This document shows positions 46,515-53,944 of a DNA stretch of 64,000 nucleotides, piece by piece. Location: assembly GCA_031291235.1 (NCBI GenBank), contig JARLJL010000020.1, forward strand, positions 1-64,000. Direction: 5' to 3'. How positions within the stretch are numbered: position 1 is the first letter of the stretch; every line of letters starts with the position of its first letter. This stretch comes from Sulfuriferula sp. (GTDB lineage Bacteria > Pseudomonadota > Gammaproteobacteria > Burkholderiales > Sulfuriferulaceae). The position numbers were made by a program, and so were the translations under genes. A model generated the notes under the pieces. The model was not told where the DNA came from. It made no database searches and saw only the letters and a program-made list of their open reading frames with translations.

Positions 46515-47324
46515 ATGTGCGATAGCTGCGGCTGTAATGTGACACCCGGTAATAGGCATTTGGCGTATAAGCCGGTCAATGGCGGTACCAGTGCGGTTTC
46601 CGTGTTGAAAAAATTGTTGGCGCACAACGACGATCAGGCTGCGCACAATCGCACGCATTTCGATACGCGCGGCATACTCACCCTCAATTTGATGTCTTCG
46701 CCCGGTTCCGGCAAGACGGCATTGCTGGAAGCGACCATCGATGCGCTTAAGGACGAATTCAGGCTGGCGGTGATCGAAGGCGATCTGGAAACTGAAAATG
46801 ACGCCGCCCGCATACGCGCCCGCGGGGTGCCTGCCTATCAGATCACTACCGGCAGCGCCTGCCACCTCGACGCGCATATGGTGCATGAAGCCTTGCATCA
46901 TCTGGATCTGGCGGGGGTGGATATCCTGTTTATCGAAAACGTCGGCAATCTGGTGTGCCCGGCGAGCTTCGATCTGGGGCAGCATCGCAATGTCACGCTG
47001 CTGTCCGTAACCGAGGGCGACGACAAGCCGGCCAAATATCCGGTCATGTTCCGTGCCGCCGATGCGGTAGTGTTGAGCAAGATCGATCTGCTGGCGGTGC
47101 TGGACGATTTCGACCCGGCGCGCGCCGAGTCGTGCCTGCGCGATCTGGCAAGTACAGCGCCGCTATTGCAGCTATCTGCCCGCAAGGGGTTGGGTATGGC
47201 GGCCTGGTACGACTGGCTGCGTAGCGAGCTGACCGCGCAGCGCGCTCGCGTCGCTGCCGGGCAAACTGTCAAACCGGCCATACAGCCGGATGGCGCTGAA
47301 ATTCATGCACATGCCGAGGTCTGA
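46515..47324 (+). CDS. hypB: Hydrogenase nickel incorporation GTPase HypB
   Basis: HypB hydrolyses GTP to help HypA deliver nickel. The 269-residue protein starts MCDSCGCNVT, the high-affinity CxxCGC nickel site. P-loop SSPGSGKTALLEA, switch EGDLETENDAARIR, IENVGNLVCPA and the guanine-specific LSKIDLL follow. No histidine-rich storage stretch is present between the CxxCGC motif and the G domain, so it is of the non-storing type. Confidence 0.96.
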   Translation: MCDSCGCNVTPGNRHLAYKPVNGGTSAVSVLKKLLAHNDDQAAHNRTHFDTRGILTLNLMSSPGSGKTALLEATIDALKDEFRLAVIEGDLETENDAARIRARGVPAYQITTGSACHLDAHMVHEALHHLDLAGVDILFIENVGNLVCPASFDLGQHRNVTLLSVTEGDDKPAKYPVMFRAADAVVLSKIDLLAVLDDFDPARAESCLRDLASTAPLLQLSARKGLGMAAWYDWLRSELTAQRARVAAGQTVKPAIQPDGAEIHAHAEV

Positions 47325-47326
47325 TC

Positions 47327-48427
47327 ATGCAGCATGATGCCGCTTACTGGTTGCAAAAAATCCGCGCGCTGGATTTGCCTGCACGCGTCAAAATCATGAA
47401 TGTGTGCGGCGGTCACGAGCGTTCCATCACGCTGGCCGGTTTGCGCGGCGCGTTGCCGGCTAATATCGAGCTGATTCCCGGCCCCGGTTGCCCGGTGTGC
47501 GTGTGTCCGGAAGAGGACGTGTATCAGGCGATACAGCTGGCGCTGAACGAAAAAATCATCCTGGTGGCGTTTGGCGACATGCTGCGCGTGCCGGTCAATG
47601 TACCCAAGGGCGAGCCGCGTTCGCTGGATGCGGCGCGTGCTGCGGGTGCGGATATCCGGCCTATCGCCAGTCCGACCGAAGCCATACTGATCGCGCGCGA
47701 GAATGCGGATATGCCTGTGGTGTTTTTTGCCGCAGGATTCGAAACCACCAGTGCACCGGTGGCGGCGATGCTGGCAGCAGGCGTGCCGCCCAATCTGTCG
47801 GTGCTGTTGTCGGGCCGCCTTACCTGGCCGGCCGTGGCCATGCTGCTGGAAGCGGGTAAACCCGGCTTCGATGCGCTCATCGCGCCGGGGCACGTGGCAA
47901 CGGTGATGGGTTCCGACGAATGGGAATTCGTCACCGCCAAACATGACTTGCCTGCCGCAGTGGCCGGGTTTACGCCGGAGTCGCTGCTGGCGGCAACGTA
48001 TTCGGTATTGCGCCAATTGCTGGCCGACCGGCCTTTTCTCGATAACTGCTATCCGCAACTGGTGCGTCCCGGCGGTAATGTCAGCGCGCGTCGTCAGCTG
48101 GCGCAGACCATGGACGTGGTCGATGCCAACTGGCGCGGCGTGGGCGTGATCCCGGCCTCGGGTTTCGGCATTAAAGCGGCGTTGGCCGCACACGATGCCA
48201 GGGTGTGCTTCCCCGCGTACGACGATCCGGCACGCAAACGTGCCGGTGAAATGCCGCCTGGCTGCGATTGCGCCAAGGTCGTGTTGGGCAAGCTCTACCC
48301 CGATCAATGCCGCTTGTACGGCCGTGCGTGTACACCGCGCACGCCGGTCGGGCCGTGCATGGTGTCGGATGAGGGCGCGTGCCGGATATGGTGGGCCAGC
48401 GGCATCCGGGAGGCCAAGGTCGCTTGA
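47327..48427 (+). CDS. hypD: Hydrogenase formation protein HypD
   Basis: HypD, an iron-sulfur protein that with HypC scaffolds the Fe(CN)2CO unit. The 366 residues contain NVCGGHERSI, PGPGCPVCVCPEEDV and the C-terminal cysteine set (GCDCAKVV, DQCRLYG, PRTPVGPCMVS) that binds the 4Fe-4S cluster and redox cysteines. It lies 2 bases after hypB. Its TGA overlaps the likely TTG start of hypF. Confidence 0.96.
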   Translation: MQHDAAYWLQKIRALDLPARVKIMNVCGGHERSITLAGLRGALPANIELIPGPGCPVCVCPEEDVYQAIQLALNEKIILVAFGDMLRVPVNVPKGEPRSLDAARAAGADIRPIASPTEAILIARENADMPVVFFAAGFETTSAPVAAMLAAGVPPNLSVLLSGRLTWPAVAMLLEAGKPGFDALIAPGHVATVMGSDEWEFVTAKHDLPAAVAGFTPESLLAATYSVLRQLLADRPFLDNCYPQLVRPGGNVSARRQLAQTMDVVDANWRGVGVIPASGFGIKAALAAHDARVCFPAYDDPARKRAGEMPPGCDCAKVVLGKLYPDQCRLYGRACTPRTPVGPCMVSDEGACRIWWASGIREAKVA

Positions 48428-50673
48428 ATCAACTGCATGCGATGCATTTTGTGGTGTCGGGGCGGGTGCAGGGCGTGGGTTTCCGGCCTTTCGTGTACCG
48501 TCTGGCGCAACGCTTCGAGTTGAGCGGCTGGGTTCAAAACCGGCTGGGTCTGGTGGAAATTCAGGTCGAAGGCAGTCCGCAACATCTGGACGATTTTGCC
48601 GTTGCGCTGCTGGACGAAGCGCCGCCGCTGGCACAGCCGCATATTCTCGGTCAGCTGAAAGTGCCCGCAGCCGGCGACGGCGGTTTTGCCATTCGCCCCA
48701 GCGTCAGCGATGCCCAGCCCGATATCCATGTGCCGCCGGATTATTTTACCTGCGACGATTGTCTGGTCGAATTGTTCGACCCGCATGATCGCCGCTATCG
48801 TTACCCGTTCATCAATTGTACCCAGTGCGGCCCGCGTTATACCTTGATCGAGCATCTGCCCTACGACCGCGCTGCGACCAGCATGCGCGATTTCAAGCTG
48901 TGTCCGGCTTGTCGCGCAGAATATGAGAATCCGCTGGACCGGCGTTTTCATGCCGAGCCGGTAGCCTGCCCGCAGTGCGGTCCGCAACTGCAATTTCACA
49001 ACGACAGAATTCAGCTGACTGGCGAAAGCGCGCTGGCAGCCGCTGTTGCGGCATTGCGCGTCGGCCAGATTGTGGCGGTGAAGGGGGTGGGCGGTTATCA
49101 CTTGCTGTGCGATGCGAGTTCGGATGCGGCAGTTGCGCGCTTGCGTGACCGCAAGATGCGTCCGCACAAGCCACTGGCAGTGATGTTTCCGGATTTGGCA
49201 AGCGTGCGGCATGCCGCAGAGATGACGGAACAGGAAGCGGTGTTTTTGGCCAGCCCGTTGCGCCCGGTGCTGCTGTTAAGGCAGCGTGCCGACAGTGCGC
49301 TTTCTGCACAACTGGCGCCTGGGCTGGCGGAAATCGGAGTGATGCTGCCGTATAGTCCGCTGCATCATTTGCTGTTGCATGACTTTGCCGCACCGCTGGT
49401 GGCGACTTCGGCCAATATTAGCGGCGAACCGGTGCTCACCGACAACGCCGAGGCGGAAGCCAGATTGACCGGGGTGGCCGATGCATTCCTGCATCACGAT
49501 CGGGCGATCGTGCGTCCCGCCGACGATCCGGTGTTTCGCGTCAACGCAGGTCTGCCGCGTCCGTTGCGGCTGGGGCGCGGTTGCGCGCCGCTGGAGTTGA
49601 GTCTGCCGTTTGCGCTGGCATCGCCGTTGCTGGCGGTAGGCGGTCATAATAAAAATACCGTCGCGTTGGCCTGGGAGCGGCGCGTGGTCATATCGCCGCA
49701 CATCGGCGATCTGGGGTCGTTGCGATCCATGGCGGTGTTTGAGCAGGTCGTTGCCGATTTGCAGCAACTGTATAACGTTACCGCCAGTCGCGTGGTATGC
49801 GATGCGCATCATGGTTATGCCAGCAGCCGCTGGGCGCGGGCGAGCGGACTGGCATTGAGCACGGTGTTTCATCATCACGCCCATGCGTCGGCGCTAGCCG
49901 GAGAATACCCGGACATCGCCGATTGGCTGGTGTTTGCATGGGACGGCGTAGGTTATGGCGAGGATGGCACGATGTGGGGCGGCGAAGCGCTGTTAGGCCA
50001 ACCCGGCAACTGGATGCGGGCAGCCAGCATGCGGCCGTTTTATCTGCCCGGCGGCGATGCGGCCGGGCGCGAGCCGTGGCGTGCGGCAGCTTCGCTGGCC
50101 TGGGCAAGCGGCATCGAATGGGCGCAATTGCCGGCCGGCAGCGAGTTGGTACATACAGTGTGGCAGCGGCGCATCAATACTCAGCAAACCTCGGCGGTCG
50201 GTCGGCTGTTCGACGCGGCGGCGGCGTTTACCGGTTTGATTCGGCATGCGAGTTACGAGGGGCAAGGGCCGATGCTGCTGGAAGCCGCCTGCGACGGCAG
50301 TGCAGGCGATGCCATCGAGTTGCCGCTAAGCCGCGATGAAGAGGGCGTGTGGCGCTGCGACTGGGCGCCGTTGGTGACGATGCTGACGGATACGGCGCTG
50401 AGCGTCGGCCAGCGCGCGGAGGTATTTCACGCCAGCATGGCGCATGCGTTGCTGGCGCAGGTTAGAGCGATACAGACGACGCATGAAATACAATGCGTCG
50501 GGCTGACCGGCGGCGTATTTCAGAATCGGCGGCTGACCGAACGGGTCGTCGAATTGCTCACCGCAGCAGGCTTGCAAGTCAGGCTGGCGCAGCAGATACC
50601 CGTCAACGATGGCGGCATCAGCTTTGGCCAGATTGTGGAAACAGGGGCGCTGACTAAATCTGCGCCGCATTAG
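48424..50673 (+). CDS. hypF: Carbamoyltransferase HypF
   Basis: HypF turns carbamoyl phosphate into carbamoyl-adenylate for the cyanide ligands. The 749-residue protein has an acylphosphatase-like domain (VVSGRVQGVGFRPFVYRLAQ), two zinc-finger motifs (CDDC...CTQCGP and CPAC...CPQCGP), a YrdC-like domain (LRDRKMRPHKPLAVMF) and a Kae1-like C-terminal domain (HHHAHASALAGE, GLTGGVFQNRRLTE). I choose TTG at 48424, overlapping the hypD stop with GGGAGG ahead. Alternatives are ATG 48442 or GTG 48379. Confidence 0.94.
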   Translation: MNQLHAMHFVVSGRVQGVGFRPFVYRLAQRFELSGWVQNRLGLVEIQVEGSPQHLDDFAVALLDEAPPLAQPHILGQLKVPAAGDGGFAIRPSVSDAQPDIHVPPDYFTCDDCLVELFDPHDRRYRYPFINCTQCGPRYTLIEHLPYDRAATSMRDFKLCPACRAEYENPLDRRFHAEPVACPQCGPQLQFHNDRIQLTGESALAAAVAALRVGQIVAVKGVGGYHLLCDASSDAAVARLRDRKMRPHKPLAVMFPDLASVRHAAEMTEQEAVFLASPLRPVLLLRQRADSALSAQLAPGLAEIGVMLPYSPLHHLLLHDFAAPLVATSANISGEPVLTDNAEAEARLTGVADAFLHHDRAIVRPADDPVFRVNAGLPRPLRLGRGCAPLELSLPFALASPLLAVGGHNKNTVALAWERRVVISPHIGDLGSLRSMAVFEQVVADLQQLYNVTASRVVCDAHHGYASSRWARASGLALSTVFHHHAHASALAGEYPDIADWLVFAWDGVGYGEDGTMWGGEALLGQPGNWMRAASMRPFYLPGGDAAGREPWRAAASLAWASGIEWAQLPAGSELVHTVWQRRINTQQTSAVGRLFDAAAAFTGLIRHASYEGQGPMLLEAACDGSAGDAIELPLSRDEEGVWRCDWAPLVTMLTDTALSVGQRAEVFHASMAHALLAQVRAIQTTHEIQCVGLTGGVFQNRRLTERVVELLTAAGLQVRLAQQIPVNDGGISFGQIVETGALTKSAPH

Positions 50674-50682
50674 GATATCGAC

Positions 50683-51687
50683 ATGACAGAAACTTATATT
50701 ACTTTGGCGCACGGCAACGGCGGCCGCTATATGCGTGAGCTGATCGAGCAGGTATTTGCCCGGCATTTGGGCAACCCGCTGCTGGATGTGAATGTCGATG
50801 CGGCGCGATTGCCGTGGGATGCGGGCGAACTGATGTTTACTACCGACGGCTTCACGGTGCAGCCGCTGGAGTTTCCCGGCGGCGATATCGGCAGTCTGGC
50901 GGTGCATGGCACGGTCAACGATCTGGCGGTATCCGGTGCGACGCCGCGCTATCTGTCGCTGAATGCCTTCATCGAGGAAGGTCTGCCGCTGTCGCAACTG
51001 GATCGCATCGTTGCCAGTCTGGCGCGCGCTGCCAGGGATGCGGGCGTAGTGGTAGCGGCGGGCGATACCAAAGTGGTGCGGCGCGGCGAGGGCGGCGGGC
51101 TGTATCTGGCGACTGCAGGCATAGGCGTGCGTACGCCGGGGGTAGAGCTCGGCATGCAGTATATACAGGCAGGCGATGCGATACTGGTATCGGGGCCGGT
51201 GGGCGACCACGGCATTGCGGTGATGCTGGCGCGCGAACAGTTCGGGCTCAAAGGCGAGTTGGCTTCGGACAGCGCTTGCGTGTTGCCGCTGACACAGGCG
51301 CTGCTGGGTTTGCCGGGGCTGCGTTTCATGCGCGACCCGACGCGCGGCGGGCTGGCTACCGTGGCGCACGAGATCAGCCGCGCCACCGGGCTGCAGGCCG
51401 GTTTGCAGCAGGCGGCGATCCCGGTGCGCGATCAGGTGTCGGCAGTATGCGAAATGCTGGGCTACGATCCTTATTATCTGGCCTGCGAAGGCCGGGTGGT
51501 CGCTGTCGTGGCAGAGGCCGATGCGGCTGCCGCGCTGGTAGCCTGGCATGCGCTGCCGGAAGGGCGCGACGCGGCGCTGATTGGCCGTATGCAAACCGGA
51601 AGGGCGCATGTGGTATTGCATACGCCGCTGGGCGGCACGCGCATACTGGACGAGCTGGAAGACGATCCCTTACCGCGGATCTGCTAA
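50683..51687 (+). CDS. hypE: Hydrogenase maturation protein HypE
   Basis: HypE receives the carbamoyl group from HypF on its C-terminal cysteine and dehydrates it with ATP to a thiocyanate for HypC/HypD. The 334-residue PurM-like protein starts with LAHGNGGRYMRELI, has AVHGTVNDLAVSGATPRYLS and ends in PRIC, with the acceptor cysteine as the last residue. Nine bases follow hypF. This completes the hypCABDFE set, so cofactor assembly should be self-sufficient apart from nickel import. Confidence 0.96.
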   Translation: MTETYITLAHGNGGRYMRELIEQVFARHLGNPLLDVNVDAARLPWDAGELMFTTDGFTVQPLEFPGGDIGSLAVHGTVNDLAVSGATPRYLSLNAFIEEGLPLSQLDRIVASLARAARDAGVVVAAGDTKVVRRGEGGGLYLATAGIGVRTPGVELGMQYIQAGDAILVSGPVGDHGIAVMLAREQFGLKGELASDSACVLPLTQALLGLPGLRFMRDPTRGGLATVAHEISRATGLQAGLQQAAIPVRDQVSAVCEMLGYDPYYLACEGRVVAVVAEADAAAALVAWHALPEGRDAALIGRMQTGRAHVVLHTPLGGTRILDELEDDPLPRIC

Positions 51688-51709
51688 GCGGTTATGTGCT
51701 TGCCGGCGA

Positions 51710-52900
51710 TTAAATCAGGCTGGCCTGAATGCCCGGTTGGGACGGATCAAAGCAGATGTAGCAGTTACGCCCGGCATTTTTGGCTGCGTACATGGTTTTG
51801 TCGGCGACGCGGATGAGGTCGTCGACATTTTCGGCGTGATCGGGATAGAACGCGATGCCTATGCTTGCACCGACCTGTACCGGGCCGGCTCTGGTCGGTA
51901 TCGGCCGGTTTAACGAGTCGAGCAGACGCTGGCAGAATGCGTCGGCGTTTTCCTTGTTGCGCAAGTCGGGGCAGATCAGGGTGAATTCGTCGCCGCCGAT
52001 GCGCGCAATGGTGTCGTTGACGCGGGCGCTTTCAGTCAGGCGTGTGGCGATCGTGCGCAATACGATATCGCCTACCTCATGTCCATAGCGGTCGTTAATC
52101 GGTTTGAAGCCGTCGAGGTCTATCATCACCAGCGCGATGTTGCCTTGCCGTCCGCGGTTAATCGTGGCCGCTTCGCGTTCCAGATTGTTTTCCAGCTGGC
52201 GCCGATTAAACAGCCCGGTCAGCGGGTCGCGCATCGCCAACTCATTGTAATGCTGCGTGGTTTGCGCGGATTGCCGGGCAAGCAAATGAAAACGGCGCAC
52301 TATCATCAGAAAATTCAGCAGCGCCAGCAGGAATATTGAGGTTTGCGTGATGCGCAAGGCATTGGAGCGATTTAGCGAGTCCTGCTCCAGACTGGAGGTA
52401 AGCTGGTTCATCAAATCCAGCAACAGGAGATTATCTCGGATCATCCGGTTGCGCACGTCGGCGATTGCGCTGGCCGGTATGTCGGTGTGCGCCGCCATGT
52501 ACGGCAGCATGCGTTCATGGATGGGATGCCATATTTGCAGTGCCTGATCGACTAAATGATCGGCTTGATTCGAATTGGTTTTGTCCAGCATCACTGTATT
52601 GCCGTTGCCGCCGATGGCTGGGCCGCCATGCTTGAATGCCGACAGGGTTTCGTCGAACATCCTGAAAGAATTGCGCAGCTCTTCCTCGGTTGCCCGGGCA
52701 TTCTGGCTGCTTTGCAAATCCATTAGCAACAATGATTTGGTTATACGTTGCGAGAGCATGCGCTGACGGCCTGCTAGGTTAATGGCAACTGCATCCTTGG
52801 ATATTTGATAGGCCATCCGATAGTTGATCGCCAAAGCTGAAAGATCCAGCAGGATAAACAGCAGGATAGCGCCAAACAGTTTTTTTGAACTCGCTCCCAT
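51710..52900 (-). CDS. Diguanylate cyclase with PilJ/NarX-like sensor domain
   Basis: A 396-residue membrane protein: TM1 (about 8-26), periplasmic helical region, TM2 (about 186-202) and a GGDEF domain (GGDEF at 302-306, RxxD inhibitory site 293-296). The segment AINLAGRQRMLSQRIT (39-54) resembles the PilJ N-terminal domain and the P-box of the nitrate sensors NarX/NarQ. It should make c-di-GMP in response to an unknown periplasmic signal. Its end is 22 bases from the end of hypE (convergent). Confidence 0.88.
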   Translation of the reverse strand: MGASSKKLFGAILLFILLDLSALAINYRMAYQISKDAVAINLAGRQRMLSQRITKSLLLMDLQSSQNARATEEELRNSFRMFDETLSAFKHGGPAIGGNGNTVMLDKTNSNQADHLVDQALQIWHPIHERMLPYMAAHTDIPASAIADVRNRMIRDNLLLLDLMNQLTSSLEQDSLNRSNALRITQTSIFLLALLNFLMIVRRFHLLARQSAQTTQHYNELAMRDPLTGLFNRRQLENNLEREAATINRGRQGNIALVMIDLDGFKPINDRYGHEVGDIVLRTIATRLTESARVNDTIARIGGDEFTLICPDLRNKENADAFCQRLLDSLNRPIPTRAGPVQVGASIGIAFYPDHAENVDDLIRVADKTMYAAKNAGRNCYICFDPSQPGIQASLI

Positions 52901-53058
52901 CCCAACGCTTTCGAGGTTGTCAAGATTCCCAATGCCGCAAGAGGGGTATGAATATGACAGGCTGCCCCGGGCCTCGACTTCATTCTATCATTAACCGGAC
53001 ATGAACGATTTATTAATGGCAGGCGCGACTTGTTCTGTTGGCGGGCTGCTACGCAGCA

Positions 53059-53940
53059 TCAGTCGCCGAGATTTTTGACATCCACGGATACGCTCAGCTC
53101 ATGCTCTCCGCCGCCGAAGATGACGCCTTTGAGCGGGGTAATATCGCCGTAGTCGCGTCCCCAGCCGACGACGATGTGCTGATCTGCCGGGATCTGGTTG
53201 TTGGTCGGGTCGAAATCTACCCAGCCCAGTTCGGGTATGTAGACTGAAAACCAGGCATGGGAGGCATCGCTGCCGATCAGTTTTTCCTTGCCCGGCGGCG
53301 GCAAGGTTTCGATATAGCCGCTGACATAACGCGCGGCGAGGCCTTGCGTACGCAGACAGCCAATGGCGAGATGAGCGAAGTCCTGACATACGCCGCGGCG
53401 GTGTTCGAGTACGGTCGCCAGCGGGGTGGCGAGGGTGGTAAAGTCGGGGTCGTAGATGAAGTCCGCATGTATGCGTCCCATCAGGTCGTTCACGGCTTCC
53501 AGCAAGGATCGTCCTCGCGGGAACGATGCCTGGGCGTAGCTTGCCAATTGCGGGTCGGTGGAGACGAACGGCGAGTCCAGCGTGTATTGCAGTGCATCCA
53601 GCGTTTGCGCATCGCGTTGCTGGCGCAGCGACTGACGTACGCTTTCCCAATCCGTTCCCAGGGAAAAATTCAGCTGCGCTTCCTGCGGGGTAATCTGCAC
53701 TTCGCTGGTAGCCGTGACCGTAAAACGCTGATGCGTCTCGCGGATGGAAAAATAGGCAACGCGATTGCCGAAAAAGTCTTCGCGCTCCCGATAATCAGCT
53801 GGTAATGGTGATATCTGCAGTTGCGTGCCGGCGCATTGCTGATGGGTTGTCAGCCGCGGCAGCAATCTGGCTTCGTTATAGGAAAGCCCGACGGATTCGC
53901 TGTAATCGTACTCGGTTTTGTGGATGACCCGATAGCGCAT
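53059..53940 (-). CDS. Transglutaminase-like cysteine protease family protein
   Basis: A 293-residue protein with a bacterial transglutaminase N-terminal region (MRYRVIHKTEYDYSESVGLSYNEARL) and a papain-like core. The catalytic triad is visible: Cys in HRRGVCQDFAHLAIG, His in DASHAWFSVY and Asp in GWVDFDPTNN. There is no signal peptide, so it should be cytoplasmic. The ATG at 53940 is chosen because homologues start there. It begins 4 bases after the ATP-grasp/alpha-E gene, in the conserved gene pair proposed to form or cut peptide bonds. Confidence 0.9.
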   Translation of the reverse strand: MRYRVIHKTEYDYSESVGLSYNEARLLPRLTTHQQCAGTQLQISPLPADYREREDFFGNRVAYFSIRETHQRFTVTATSEVQITPQEAQLNFSLGTDWESVRQSLRQQRDAQTLDALQYTLDSPFVSTDPQLASYAQASFPRGRSLLEAVNDLMGRIHADFIYDPDFTTLATPLATVLEHRRGVCQDFAHLAIGCLRTQGLAARYVSGYIETLPPPGKEKLIGSDASHAWFSVYIPELGWVDFDPTNNQIPADQHIVVGWGRDYGDITPLKGVIFGGGEHELSVSVDVKNLGD

Positions 53941-53944
53941 GTTG

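Noticed and set aside
47303-48634. Minus-strand open frame of 443 codons opposite hypD
   Set aside because: Antisense to hypD/hypF, both with intact motifs. No family resemblance.
50326-51621. Minus-strand open frame of 431 codons opposite hypE
   Set aside because: Same reason: full overlap with hypE, no signal or domain.
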